From Parashewanella tropica (GTDB taxonomy: Bacteria; Pseudomonadota; Gammaproteobacteria; Enterobacterales; Shewanellaceae): DNA of 64,000 nucleotides. This document shows positions 1 to 9,091 of this stretch, piece after piece. The first letter of the stretch is position 1, and the number at the start of each line of letters is the position of its first letter. The notes beneath the pieces were generated by a model. It saw only the letters and a program-made list of their open reading frames with translations. It ran no database searches and was not told the DNA's origin. The translations under genes and the position numbers were made by a program. The stretch is from the NCBI RefSeq assembly GCF_004358445.1, contig NZ_CP037951.1, forward strand, positions 2,529,501 to 2,593,500, written 5' to 3'.

Positions 1-26
1 GATGTCAAAACTAAACTAGGTATGTC

Positions 27-1265
27 TTAACCTTTTTTAAACAGCAAAGAACCGTTAGTGCCACCAAAGCCAAACGAGTTACATAATGCATACTCAAGGT
101 TCACATCACGTGCTGTATGTGGAACAAAATCCAAATCACAGCCTTCATCAGGGTTATCTAAGTTGATGGTAGGCGGTACAGCTTGGTTTTGCAGTGCCAA
201 TAAGGTGAAAATAGCTTCAATTGCGCCTGCTGCACCAAGCAAGTGGCCTGTCATTGACTTAGTCGAGCTCACCATCAGATTGTAAGCATGTTCACCAAAC
301 ACTGACTTAACTGCTGCAGCTTCAGCTTTATCACCGGCTGGCGTTGAAGTACCGTGAGCATTGATATAACCAATCATATCTAATGGAAGCTGTGCGTCAT
401 TGATAGCATTTTGCATCGCAGCAGCTGCACCTTCACCATCCGCTGGAGGTGACGTCATGTGGAACGCATCGCCACTCATACCAAAGCCAACTAATTCACC
501 GTAGATCTTGGCACCACGAGCTTTAGCATGTTCGTATTCTTCCATTACGATCATACCTGCACCGTCACCAATAACAAAACCGTCACGGTCTTTATCCCAA
601 GGGCGACTTGCAGCTTGCGGATCATCATTGCGAGTAGAAAGTGCTTTAGCGGCGGCAAAACCACCTACGCCCATTGGGCATGTAACATCTTCAGCACCAC
701 CTGCAATCATGACATCTGCATCACCATAAGCGATTGTACGAGCTGCAAAGCCGATGTTATGCACGCCTGTAGTACAGGCTGTAGTCACAGCAAAGTTAGG
801 TCCTTTCATGCCATACTTAATCGACACATGACCCGCAATCATATTAATGATGGTGCTTGGCACAAAGAAAGGAGAAATTTTACGGGCACCGCTTTTCAGA
901 TACGCAGCATGGTTTTGCTCGATAAGTGGCATACCACCCATGCCTGCACCAATTGCAGTACCTACACGGCCAGGGTTCTCTTGGCTCATATCTAAGCCTG
1001 AATCTTCGATGGCTTGAATACTAGCAGCCATACCATATTGGATAAACTTATCCATTTTGCGAGCGTCTTTCTTAGAAAGATACTGCTCTACATCAAAATC
1101 TTTGATTGAGCCGCTAAAGCGAGTGGTGAGTTCACTGGCATCAAAAGAAGTAATTGGTGCAATACCACTTTTACCAGCAACAAGCGCATCCCAAGTGCTT
1201 TGAACGGTGTTACCTACTGGGGTGATCAGGCCTAACCCAGTAACAACTACGCGACGTTTAGACAC
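27..1265 (-). CDS. fabF: beta-ketoacyl-ACP synthase II (FabF)
   Basis: This is a cytoplasmic condensing enzyme of type II fatty acid synthesis. It elongates acyl-ACP with malonyl-ACP, and in the family is responsible for C16:1 to C18:1 elongation. The 412-residue length matches the family. The Cys-His-His triad is visible: the nucleophile Cys164 in TTACTTG, one His in NAHGTSTP and one in [10 protein letters not shown]. It is the last gene of the leftward fab block, 92 bp after acpP, and a strong hairpin with a T-tract lies in that gap. This suggests fabF receives only part of the acpP transcription. The start ATG gives the canonical [13 protein letters not shown]-terminus. Identification is secure. 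Confidence 0.97.
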   Translation of the reverse strand: MSKRRVVVTGLGLITPVGNTVQSTWDALVAGKSGIAPITSFDASELTTRFSGSIKDFDVEQYLSKKDARKMDKFIQYGMAASIQAIEDSGLDMSQENPGRVGTAIGAGMGGMPLIEQNHAAYLKSGARKISPFFVPSTIINMIAGHVSIKYGMKGPNFAVTTACTTGVHNIGFAARTIAYGDADVMIAGGAEDVTCPMGVGGFAAAKALSTRNDDPQAASRPWDKDRDGFVIGDGAGMIVMEEYEHAKARGAKIYGELVGFGMSGDAFHMTSPPADGEGAAAAMQNAINDAQLPLDMIGYINAHGTSTPAGDKAEAAAVKSVFGEHAYNLMVSSTKSMTGHLLGAAGAIEAIFTLLALQNQAVPPTINLDNPDEGCDLDFVPHTARDVNLEYALCNSFGFGGTNGSLLFKKG

Positions 1266-1316
1266 AATACTTACCTTAATCTTAAGCTAACAAGGCTATC
1301 ATAGCCCTAAAACAAA

Positions 1317-1341
1317 ACAGGCGGCAATAAATGCCGCCTGT
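1317..1341 (-). terminator. partial terminator/attenuator between acpP and fabF
   Basis: A perfect 10-bp inverted repeat (ACAGGCGGCA / TGCCGCCTGT) with a 5-nt loop is followed, reading leftward, by TTTTGTTTT. It has the form of an intrinsic terminator directly after acpP and before fabF, and could reduce fabF expression relative to the very abundant ACP. Confidence 0.75.
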
Positions 1342-1357
1342 CTCTAGTAATTCAGTA

Positions 1358-1591
1358 TTACTGATTGTTGTTCACATAGTCGATCGCTGCTTGAACAGTA
1401 GTGATCTTCTCTGCTTCTTCATCAGGGATTTCGGTGTCAAACTCTTCTTCTAGAGCCATAACCAACTCAACTGTGTCTAGAGAATCTGCACCTAAGTCAT
1501 CAACAAAAGATGCTGCAGGCTTTACGTCTTCTTCTTTAACGCCTAGTTGCTCAATGATGATTTTCTTTACACGTTCTTCGATGTTGCTCAT
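1358..1591 (-). CDS. acpP: acyl carrier protein
   Basis: This small acidic carrier protein holds growing acyl chains on a 4'-phosphopantetheine arm. It has 77 residues, the usual length, and the attachment serine is Ser37 in the [10 protein letters not shown] motif. It lies between fabG (168 bp upstream) and fabF, as in Escherichia coli. The ribosome site upstream reads AGGAAAG, and the [13 protein letters not shown]-terminus is the family form. A hairpin terminator follows, in keeping with acpP often being transcribed largely on its own. Identification is secure. Confidence 0.98.
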   Translation of the reverse strand: MSNIEERVKKIIIEQLGVKEEDVKPAASFVDDLGADSLDTVELVMALEEEFDTEIPDEEAEKITTVQAAIDYVNNNQ

Positions 1592-1759
1592 TAGTTTTCT
1601 TTCCTATTCAAATTACGCACTTGCGTAAGATTGGGAGTAGTTTATTCGATTTAGCCAACATTGCAACCCCGGATTTTGTGGTCTAACCACGATTTTTGGA
1701 AATTGCTCAGCTAATCGCCACTCAGTTAACGCAGTTCCCTGCTGAATACAGTAAAACCT

Positions 1760-2506
1760 TTATACCATATACATTCCGCCATTCACATGCAACGTTTGCC
1801 CTGTGATATAAGCGGATGAATCTGAAGCTAAAAACAGTACAGAACTCGCAATTTCTTGAGCCTGACCTAAACGCTCACTTGGAACTTGAGTCAAAATAGC
1901 TTTTTGCTGCTCTTCAGTCAACTCGTCAGTCATATCCGTTTGGATAAATCCAGGCGCAACAGCATTGACAGTGATGTTTCTAGACGCAACTTCTTTAGCT
2001 AATGACTTGGTAAAACCTATCAAACCCGCTTTCGCAGCGCAATAGTTGGCCTGTCCAGGGTTACCGCTACTACCAACAACAGATCCAATGTTGATGATAC
2101 GACCATTGCGCTTTTTCATCATGGCACGCAATACAGGCTTAGTTAAGCGGAATAATGAGTTTAGGTTGGTATCAATGATATCGTCCCACTCATCATCTTT
2201 CATGCGCATCATTAGATTGTCGCGTGTAATGCCAGCGTTATTAACTAGAATATCAATGTCACCCGCTTTTTCTTTGATCTGGGTGAACAAATTTGCAACA
2301 GACTCTTTATCGGTCACATTTAACACCAAACCAAAACCAGCGTCACCAAGATACTCTTGAATCGCTGCTGCACCACGTTCACTAGTTGCAGTACCAATAA
2401 CAGTTGCACCTGCTTGAGCAAGTGTTTCAGCCGTTGCACGACCAATACCACGACTGGCGCCAGTAACTAATGCAACTTTACCTTCTAAATTAATGCTAAT
2501 GCTCAT
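1760..2506 (-). CDS. fabG: 3-oxoacyl-ACP reductase (FabG)
   Basis: An NADPH-dependent short-chain dehydrogenase that reduces beta-ketoacyl-ACP in the fatty acid elongation cycle. The Rossmann motif TGASRGIG is at residues 15-22, the NNAG motif is near residue 89, and the catalytic Ser142, Tyr155 and Lys159 (YCAAK) are present. The C-terminus has GQTLHVNGGMYMV, typical of FabG. Its length of 248 residues is normal. It starts 10 bp after fabD and is surely co-transcribed with it. Confidence 0.97.
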   Translation of the reverse strand: MSISINLEGKVALVTGASRGIGRATAETLAQAGATVIGTATSERGAAAIQEYLGDAGFGLVLNVTDKESVANLFTQIKEKAGDIDILVNNAGITRDNLMMRMKDDEWDDIIDTNLNSLFRLTKPVLRAMMKKRNGRIINIGSVVGSSGNPGQANYCAAKAGLIGFTKSLAKEVASRNITVNAVAPGFIQTDMTDELTEEQQKAILTQVPSERLGQAQEIASSVLFLASDSSAYITGQTLHVNGGMYMV

Positions 2507-2516
2507 TTGTTTTTCC

Positions 2517-3443
2517 TTATTCTGTCAAGGCAGCAACTGACGCAGAGTCATTGATTGCTTTTGCAGACAGAGCCTTATTGATTCTCTTAGTTAGACCAGT
2601 TAACACTTTACCTGGACCAAACTCATATAATTCACTAACACCCATTTCAGCCATTGCCGCTACTGACTCGCTCCAACGTACTGGACAGTACAATTGACGA
2701 ATAAGTGCATCTTTTATTGCTTCTGGTTCTTGTGGAGCCGCAACATCAACATTGTTGATCAATGTAATTGCTGGCTGATTAAATTGAATGTCATTTAATG
2801 TTACCGCTAACTTGTCAGCAGCAGGTTTCATTAATGCGCAATGGGATGGCACACTTACAGGAAGCGCAACAGCCATTTTAGCACCCGCCTCTTTACAAGC
2901 TGCAGCTGCACGTTCAACAGCATTCTTCTCACCTGCAATAACCACTTGACCAGGGCTATTGAAGTTTACAGGGCTTACTACGTCACCTTGAGCTGAGTCT
3001 TCACACGCCTTAGCAATAGCGTCATCAGCAAGACCGATAATGGCGAACATCGCACCAGTTCCAGCAGGAACCGCTTGCTGCATTAGTTGACCACGAAGTT
3101 CAACCAGCTTAATCGCATCTTTAAAGTCAATCACGCCAGCACAAACTAATGCAGAGTATTCACCCAAACTGTGACCAGCAACCACTTCTGGTTGAGGCTT
3201 ACCTGACGCCTGATACACACGCCAAATAGCTACACTTGCTGCCAACAAAGCTGGCTGAGTTTTATCAGTTTGATTTAGAGACTCTGCCGGACCTTCTTGG
3301 ACTAGCTTCCATAGGTCATAACCTAACGCTTCACTCGCTTCTGCGAACGTTTCGGTAACGATTGAAGAGCTTTCAGCTAGATCAGCCAACATGCCAACCG
3401 CTTGTGAGCCTTGCCCCGGAAAAACAAATGCCATTTTAGACAT
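2517..3443 (-). CDS. fabD: malonyl-CoA:ACP transacylase (FabD)
   Basis: Transfers malonyl groups from CoA to ACP, supplying the extender unit for fatty acid synthesis. The serine hydrolase motif GHSLGEYSAL places the nucleophile at Ser92; the oxyanion-hole GQGSQ is at residues 10-14 and the conserved VPSHC segment carries the catalytic His. Its 308 residues match the family. It is the first gene after an unusually long 284-bp gap from fabH that contains a structured repeat element, so it may have its own promoter or depend on read-through of that structure. Confidence 0.97.
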   Translation of the reverse strand: MSKMAFVFPGQGSQAVGMLADLAESSSIVTETFAEASEALGYDLWKLVQEGPAESLNQTDKTQPALLAASVAIWRVYQASGKPQPEVVAGHSLGEYSALVCAGVIDFKDAIKLVELRGQLMQQAVPAGTGAMFAIIGLADDAIAKACEDSAQGDVVSPVNFNSPGQVVIAGEKNAVERAAAACKEAGAKMAVALPVSVPSHCALMKPAADKLAVTLNDIQFNQPAITLINNVDVAAPQEPEAIKDALIRQLYCPVRWSESVAAMAEMGVSELYEFGPGKVLTGLTKRINKALSAKAINDSASVAALTE

Positions 3444-3596
3444 AATTCAATTCCTATAATTTTATAACTATTCTAAAAAACTTATTCAGTTTAATAACTT
3501 ACCCGCTGAAAACAATGTATTAAATGAATTCTCCGCATCACTTTTATGACTAAGAGAGAATAATAATGTTCCCAAGGATAAAGTCGATACGGCTTA

Positions 3597-3695
3597 AAGA
3601 AAGGATTTTGCAATAAGACAACCGTCCGTGACAGGAAGTCACGGTCGTCAGCACATGGACGTGCGCTTCTGTTGGCGTTTGCAAAATTCTTTCTT
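3597..3695 (+). repeat. structured repeat family, copy A (between fabH and fabD)
   Basis: The outer stem is 17 bp (3597-3613 pairing with 3679-3695, one G.T). Inside it are conserved CAAC/GTTG pairing, a 7-bp hairpin CCGTGAC..GTCACGG (3626-3644) and a small hairpin GCAC..GTGC (3651-3664). The core is nearly identical to copies at 12428 and 46068, while the outer arms have a different sequence that still pairs. It sits in the fab operon and would be transcribed as its complement. No ORF is present. Confidence 0.85.
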
Positions 3696-3727
3696 ACGCA
3701 ACCCGCTAAAATTTGTGTTTAAAGTTA

Positions 3728-4687
3728 TTAAAACTTCACTAAAGCGCTGCCCCAAGCAAAACCTGCCCCGAACGCTTCGAGTAATAGTGTTTGACCACGC
3801 TTAATACGACCATCACGTATTGCTTCATCTAACGCAATCGGTACCGATGCCGCTGAAGTATTGCCGTGTTTAGCCAGTGTCAGCACAACCTTATCTAAGC
3901 TCATGCCTAGCTTTTTAGCCGTCGCATTAATGATGCGGAAGTTGGCTTGGTGCGGTACTAGCCAATCAATATCTTCTTTTTCGATATTATTCAAACGCAA
4001 TGTTTCTTGAACCACATGAGAAAGCTTAGTCACAGCAACTTTAAAGACATCGTTGCCTTTCATAGTCATGTAGTTTAATGCTTTTTCGGTTTCATGAGGA
4101 CGCGCAGGGAACGCACATTTAAGCAAATCACCTTGGCGACCATCAGCATAAATATGAGTATTAATAATACCCACCTCTTCAGATGCGCCAACTACAGCTG
4201 CACCTGCACCATCACCAAATAAAATAATGGTTGAACGATCTTCTGGTTCGCAGAAACGAGACAGCACATCAGCACCTATCACAAGGATTTTCTTATGAGC
4301 GCCAGCCTTAACAAATTGATCTGCAATAGAAAGAGAATAAATAAAACCAGAACACGCTGCGGCAACATCAAAAGCAGGAATAGTATCGAGGCCTAGCATA
4401 GCTTGTATTTCACAAGCTGCTGCTGGAAACGCATTTTCACCACTTGTGGTGCCACAAATGATCATATCAAGCTCATCGGCAGACACACCTGCCATTTCTA
4501 ATGCATTTAAAGCAGCTTGATACCCCATGGTTGCGACAGTTTCGTCAGTAGCAGCAATGCGGCGTTCAGAAATACCTGTACGCTCAACAATCCATTGATC
4601 AGACGTTTCAACCATTTGTTCTAAATCTTGGTTACTACGTACTTGTACCGGTAAGTAACTTCCGGTACCGAGAATTTTTGTATGCAT
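3728..4687 (-). CDS. fabH: beta-ketoacyl-ACP synthase III (FabH)
   Basis: Starts fatty acid synthesis by condensing acetyl-CoA with malonyl-ACP. The Cys-His-Asn triad is clear: Cys112 in VAAACSGF, His in PHQANFRI, and Asn in HGNTSAAS. Its 319 residues match the family. It lies 150 bp downstream of plsX in the leftward operon. The ATG start gives [13 protein letters not shown], the expected N-terminus. It should not be confused with the divergent FabH-fold protein at 31574, which belongs to a different cluster. Confidence 0.97.
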   Translation of the reverse strand: MHTKILGTGSYLPVQVRSNQDLEQMVETSDQWIVERTGISERRIAATDETVATMGYQAALNALEMAGVSADELDMIICGTTSGENAFPAAACEIQAMLGLDTIPAFDVAAACSGFIYSLSIADQFVKAGAHKKILVIGADVLSRFCEPEDRSTIILFGDGAGAAVVGASEEVGIINTHIYADGRQGDLLKCAFPARPHETEKALNYMTMKGNDVFKVAVTKLSHVVQETLRLNNIEKEDIDWLVPHQANFRIINATAKKLGMSLDKVVLTLAKHGNTSAASVPIALDEAIRDGRIKRGQTLLLEAFGAGFAWGSALVKF

Positions 4688-4837
4688 ATATGAAATCAGC
4701 TTTTAAGGGTCAGTAATCTTATGAGTAGATAATAAGACCGATTGTAATTATATAGCCATGTATTTTGGCTTTAAACCAATGACAAAATTGTGACCCAAAT
4801 AGGATCTTTCAAGGCCTAAAGCGAATAATGATAGTCG

Positions 4838-5863
4838 TTATGAACGAATATCAAGCAGAATTGATTCTAATCGCTCACAAATCAACTCAGGTAATTGTCG
4901 TTGAGCTTCTGTCACAGCCAAATTAATGGCATTTAAAAATGCATGTTCGTCTGCATTTCCATGACTTTTAACAACAATTCCACGCAATCCTACCAGACTT
5001 GCACCATTGTACTGGTCGGGGTTCATCTGTGTCAGAACCGTTTGGATTTTTGAGCCGATTAACTTAGAAAGTGTTTTGGCAAACCAACCTTGTGCCATGC
5101 GAGACTTAAGGTCGTTAATGAGGAATTTAGCAATACCTTCTGAAGTTTTAAGCGTAATGTTACCCACAAAGCCATCACAAACAATCACATCAGAACAACC
5201 AGAGTAAATCTCGTTACCTTCAATAAAGCCACGGTAATTCACTTGTGGAGACTGTTGTAATAATAAGCCTGCTTGTTGGACTAAATCATTACCTTTAATT
5301 TCTTCGATGCCCACATTCAGTAATGAAACTGAAGGCGAAACTGTTTTCTCAACCACTTCACAAACCACCGAGCCCATTACTGCAAATTGGAATAAAGTTT
5401 CCGAGTCACAAGAAATATTGGCACCTAAATCTAAGACATAGACAGGCTTAGACGATGTGGTTGGCAACCGCCCTATTAATGCAGGTCTATCAACACCGGG
5501 GAGCGTCTTAAGTAGTACTTTCGACATTGCCATTAAGGCACCAGTATTACCAGCACTTAAACAGGCATTTGCTTGTTTATCACGCACTAACTCAATCGCC
5601 TTTCGCATCGAGCTGTGTTTTCGATTGCGTAAAGCTTGAGCAGGTCTATCAGACATAGTGACAACTTCGTCAGTATGAATAATCTCGAATCGTGATGAAA
5701 TATTTTGAGAAGAAGATATAAGAGGCTTAATTTTGGATTGGTCGCCCACCAAAATTATTTTTAAGAAAGGGTTTTGCCTAAGCGCCTGCATTGCAGCAGG
5801 CACTGAGGCTTGGGGACCGAAATCGCCCCCCATTGCATCTAACGCAAGCGTCAGATTTTGCAT
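4838..5863 (-). CDS. plsX: phosphate acyltransferase PlsX
   Basis: A peripheral-membrane enzyme that converts acyl-ACP to acyl-phosphate, the substrate of PlsY in phospholipid synthesis. The N-terminus has [12 protein letters not shown], the family hallmark, followed by VGD and the DRPAQALR region. Its length of 341 residues is normal. It begins 15 bp after rpmF and precedes fabH by 150 bp, the conserved order in gammaproteobacteria. It links the ribosomal protein gene to fatty acid synthesis in one transcription unit. Confidence 0.96.
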   Translation of the reverse strand: MQNLTLALDAMGGDFGPQASVPAAMQALRQNPFLKIILVGDQSKIKPLISSSQNISSRFEIIHTDEVVTMSDRPAQALRNRKHSSMRKAIELVRDKQANACLSAGNTGALMAMSKVLLKTLPGVDRPALIGRLPTTSSKPVYVLDLGANISCDSETLFQFAVMGSVVCEVVEKTVSPSVSLLNVGIEEIKGNDLVQQAGLLLQQSPQVNYRGFIEGNEIYSGCSDVIVCDGFVGNITLKTSEGIAKFLINDLKSRMAQGWFAKTLSKLIGSKIQTVLTQMNPDQYNGASLVGLRGIVVKSHGNADEHAFLNAINLAVTEAQRQLPELICERLESILLDIRS

Positions 5864-5878
5864 AAGCTTATCAACCTA

Positions 5879-6049
5879 TTACTTGTTGATAACCTTTTTG
5901 CCACGGTAGAAACCGTCAGCAGTCACGTTGTGACGTAGGTGTAGTTCACCAGTAGACGCGTCAGTTGATAACTGAGCCGTGCCTAATGCATCGTGTGAAC
6001 GGCGCATACCGCGCTTTGAACGTGATTTTTTATTCTGTTGTACAGCCAT
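5879..6049 (-). CDS. rpmF: 50S ribosomal protein L32
   Basis: A 56-residue protein found by translating the leftward strand between yceD and plsX. It begins [17 protein letters not shown], has SHDAL near residue 19 and ends in [20 protein letters not shown], a clear L32. The ATG is preceded by GGAGACAGGCA, which contains a good ribosome site. Gaps to its neighbours are 15 bp on each side, so it is co-transcribed with yceD and plsX. It lacks the zinc-binding cysteines of some L32 forms, as in Escherichia coli. Confidence 0.97.
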   Translation of the reverse strand: MAVQQNKKSRSKRGMRRSHDALGTAQLSTDASTGELHLRHNVTADGFYRGKKVINK

Positions 6050-6064
6050 TGCCTGTCTCCTAGA

Positions 6065-6589
6065 TTACTTGCTCTTTAGTGTTTCTAATACAGCAAACGG
6101 ATTTGGACGCTCCTCTTGAGCGGGTTCAATCTCGCCTACAACCACATCCTTTGAACCCTGATGACAAGATGTATCATCATGCATCGGAATTAAAGGTATG
6201 GCGGTTATCAATTCATCTTCGATCAATTGATGTAAACGTATTTCGCCAATTTCATTGCACTCAATAGGATCATACGCTTCCGGGAGCTCATCGATTTCTG
6301 TTTGAGTCTTACAAGGACTAAAACAAAAGTCGACCGTAACCTCAGTATTTAATTGTGTCATGCAGCGTTGACATAGCAGAGTGAGCTCCGTCACAGCCTT
6401 CCCTTTCAGGTAGACTATCCCCTGTAGATCGACACCACATTCCAATGACACAGATACATCGGAACAGTCGCCGGCACAAAATTCATTCAATCGCTTTAAC
6501 TGCCTGCCCGGTACGACACCCTGAATATCAAGGCGACTCTGAGCTGAGCGTAACGGATCGATTGAAACCGGTATCTTTACTGTTTGCAT
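6065..6589 (-). CDS. yceD: YceD family protein (DUF177), 23S rRNA accumulation factor
   Basis: A DUF177 protein encoded immediately before rpmF. The family is linked to 23S rRNA accumulation and ribosome biogenesis, but the biochemical role is poorly known. The sequence has 174 residues, a CQRCM cysteine pair near the middle (LTLLCQRCMTQL), and an acidic second half (EIDELPEAYDP; ELITAIPLIPMH) as in YceD. It is the first gene of the leftward block and lies divergent from maf across 246 bp, which should hold both promoters. Confidence 0.9.
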   Translation of the reverse strand: MQTVKIPVSIDPLRSAQSRLDIQGVVPGRQLKRLNEFCAGDCSDVSVSLECGVDLQGIVYLKGKAVTELTLLCQRCMTQLNTEVTVDFCFSPCKTQTEIDELPEAYDPIECNEIGEIRLHQLIEDELITAIPLIPMHDDTSCHQGSKDVVVGEIEPAQEERPNPFAVLETLKSK

Positions 6590-6835
6590 AAGGCGCGCAT
6601 ATTATAGTTTGAAAACGCTTGAGTCAAAGAAATTTTATCACCTACTTCACAAAAAGTAAGTGTTCTTTAGCTTTCGCATTGAAATTAACGGACTGCGAAT
6701 TTTACCTAAGCACTGTCTTCTAAACAAGCAAACAACGCTTAAATAAATTGCAATTAACAATTTCTTTTTGTTGTGACTACCTAGATTAATGTTTATCTTG
6801 CAAAATATTACGATAATTTTTTAAAAATACTTCCA

Positions 6836-7417
6836 ATGAAATCTCTTGTATTAGCTTCAAGCTCTGAATTCCGTCAGCAACTACTCAGTAAACTTCAAAT
6901 TCCTTTTACCAGTATTTCTCCTGATATTGATGAATCTCCATTGGAAAATGAAACGGCTATTCAGTTGGTGGAACGTCTTGCTATAGAAAAAGCCAAAGCG
7001 GGGGCTGCGCTGGTTAATGATAATCCTGTAATCATTGGTTCCGATCAAGTAGCAGTTATTGAAGGTAAAATCATTGGAAAACCCCACACTGAAGAGAACG
7101 CCATAAAACAGTTACAGTCAGCCAGCGGTAAAAGTATTACCTTCTATACTGGATTAGCTGTGTTTGACAGTGAGTTACAAAAATTCAGCTCTTGTGTTGA
7201 GCCATTTACCGTTCACTTTAGAGACTTAACGACTCTACAAATAACAAACTATGTTCGAAAAGAGCAACCACTTTGGTGCGCAGGTAGCTTCAAGAGTGAA
7301 GGGTTAGGCATTGCTTTATTTGAGAGACTAGAAGGTGATGATCCAAATACTTTGGTTGGTTTGCCATTGATTAAGTTAATTGACTTATTAAATGAGCATG
7401 GTGTTGAAGTTATCTGA
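6836..7417 (+). CDS. yceF: Maf-family nucleoside triphosphate pyrophosphatase, YceF type
   Basis: A cytoplasmic house-cleaning pyrophosphatase; the YceF branch hydrolyses 7-methyl-GTP. The N-terminal [14 protein letters not shown] loop and the [17 protein letters not shown] segment with the catalytic Asp are both present. The length of 193 residues matches YceF. It is divergent from yceD, and its 3' end faces the leftward rluC across a short repeat. The start ATG lacks a strong ribosome site. The substrate is assigned from the family, not from the sequence alone. Confidence 0.92.
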   Translation: MKSLVLASSSEFRQQLLSKLQIPFTSISPDIDESPLENETAIQLVERLAIEKAKAGAALVNDNPVIIGSDQVAVIEGKIIGKPHTEENAIKQLQSASGKSITFYTGLAVFDSELQKFSSCVEPFTVHFRDLTTLQITNYVRKEQPLWCAGSFKSEGLGIALFERLEGDDPNTLVGLPLIKLIDLLNEHGVEVI

Positions 7418-7427
7418 TTAGTAATAT

Positions 7428-7513
7428 CGTCACACCTGCAAAGGCAGGTGTCTAGCGTCTTTGAGTTGTTAAAATTGAAAAGCCACTGGATGCCGCCCTT
7501 CGCAGGCATGACG
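7428..7513. repeat. CGTCA-ended palindromic repeat between yceF and rluC
   Basis: An 86-bp element bounded by inverted CGTCA ... TGACG ends. It contains a perfect hairpin CACCTGC AAAG GCAGGTG (7433-7450) and a GATGCC..GGCAT hairpin at the right. It resembles a degenerate member of the dispersed repeats of the type CGTCATxCC...GGxATGACG seen in many gammaproteobacteria. It lies at the convergent junction of two genes, where it could act as a two-way terminator. Confidence 0.7.
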
Positions 7514-7517
7514 AAAT

Positions 7518-8473
7518 TTAGGCTCTTTTTAACTTACTAATCAACTTCTGCAAATCATCATCTAAAGGCGCATCAACTGTCATGCGTTCTTCTGAATCAG
7601 GGTGAGTAAACTCAAGCTGTGCAGCATGTAAAAATAAGCGACGCAAGCCCTGATTTCTCATTGAATCATCAAACGCTTGCTCACTGTACTTTTCATCACA
7701 AGCAATCGGGTGACCTGTATATTGGCAGTGAACACGGATCTGGTGAGTACGCCCTGTCAGAGGGCTGGCTTTAACTAAAGTCGCACCTTGATACTTTTGC
7801 ACTATTTTAAAGCGAGTTTGCGATGGTTTACCTTCAGCGTTAACTCGAACAATACGCTCACCCGATTTAAGGGTGATTTTTAACAATGGTGCTTTAACGA
7901 GCTTATCTTTTTATCCCACTCTCCTTTTACAAGGGCAAGATAATCTTTTTGCATTTTCTTTTCACGAAGCTGATCTTGCAGATGCTTTAACGCACTGCGT
8001 TTTTTAGCAATCAGCAAGATACCAGAAGTTTCCTTATCCAAGCGATGAACCAACTCGATAAACTTTTGCTGTGGACGTAAACTACGCATCGCTTCAATGA
8101 CACCATAGTTAACGCCACTTCCACCATGAACAGCAATACCAGAAGGCTTATTTAACGCAATAAGATGCTTATCTTCGTAAACAATTCGCTGCTCTAAAAC
8201 AGCAACTCTGTCAAGTTTGGGTGATGGCGCTTCGGTTTCTTTTTGAGACACCCTCACAGGAGGAATACGAACCAAGTCCCCATGCTGCAATTTATACTCA
8301 GGTTTAATGCGTTTTTTATTTACACGAACTTCGCCCTTGCGAACAATTCGGTAAATCATACTTTTTGGTACACCTTTTAATTTAGTGACCAAAAAATTAT
8401 CAATACGTTGCCCTTCGTTGCCTTCATCAATTTCAACAAATTGGACTTTAACAGCTGTTTCTTGCGTACTCAT
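7518..8473 (-). pseudogene. rluC: 23S rRNA pseudouridine synthase RluC, frame disrupted
   Basis: RluC makes pseudouridines 955, 2504 and 2580 of 23S rRNA in Escherichia coli. An upstream frame (8473 down to 7880) encodes the S4 domain and the catalytic motif HRLDKETSG (Asp151, counted from an upstream TTG). A second frame (7886 to 7518) encodes the C-terminal PSI domain with SPLTGRTHQIRVH. The break is near 7904, where the codons GAT AAA AAG ATA AGC run out of frame; one extra A in ATAAG would restore the family text [10 protein letters not shown] -1 slip at AAAAAG would also join the frames. The ATG at 8471-8473 is preferred over the TTG 15 bp upstream. It may be a real mutation, a sequencing error or recoding. 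Confidence 0.85.
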
Positions 8474-9091
8474 TGTTCGTTCTATCAATCTAATCTGCGC
8501 ACATTGTACAACAGAGAAAGGGTTTCATTGATGTTTTATGTAACTTTTTTCACTTAACGTTGCTGATGTTTTTGATTATTGCTATATTTCATCTTTGGAA
8601 AGCAGAAATTATCGTAACAATACTAATTTCGTTGCTGAGCCAAGCTTGTTTTTCCCACAGAAGAAGTCGATTGATAAGGTAGCAATTCATTGAGTTGCAA
8701 GCTGAAAAGTAATCAAACTTAAGAAAATATTGATTCACAGCCAAACCTAAGACGTAAGCCATGAAATGCTGGCTTTATTTGAGAAAAAACAAAGAAACAG
8801 AACATTATTTTAACTGAATATCAAAGAGTTGTGTTCGATTTGGCATTATTGGAAACATACTAAAGAATTTTGACAATTAATCGCCGTTTTTGCTGGCACA
8901 AAAAAGCAAATTCAATGATTAATCGGTAACGACACGCAGTGAATGCGTCTGACAAAATAAGTAAAATTAAATACTTAACAATTTGCGTACCACATAATTT
9001 AGCCTGCACCAAACCGTGAGGTTCGTTGTATCAACAGGCCCATAATGCAATCTACACGCTGTTTGATGATATAAAGAAGAATCAAATAATC
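8474..9091 (+). promoter_or_regulatory. long 5' leader/promoter region of rne
   Basis: This 618-bp stretch between the divergent rluC and rne contains no convincing gene. In Escherichia coli, rne has a long leader through which RNase E controls its own mRNA. Near the rne end is a small GNRA-capped hairpin, AACC GTGA GGTT (about 9011-9022). A TTGACA hexamer is at 8870-8875, but no good -10 is placed 17 bp away, so the promoter remains unresolved. An autoregulatory leader is inference from family and position. Confidence 0.5.

Noticed and set aside
7518-8488. Two separate pseudouridine synthase genes
   Set aside because: The two frames encode consecutive, non-overlapping parts of one RluC (S4 plus catalytic half, then the rest), so they are one disrupted gene.
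8870-8898. Sigma-70 promoter at TTGACA 8870
   Set aside because: The -35 is perfect, but the sequence 17 bp downstream (CTGGCA) is a poor -10.
9026-9091. N-terminal extension of RNase E from 9026
   Set aside because: The family begins [10 protein letters not shown]; the extra 22 residues match nothing, and the region is the expected leader.
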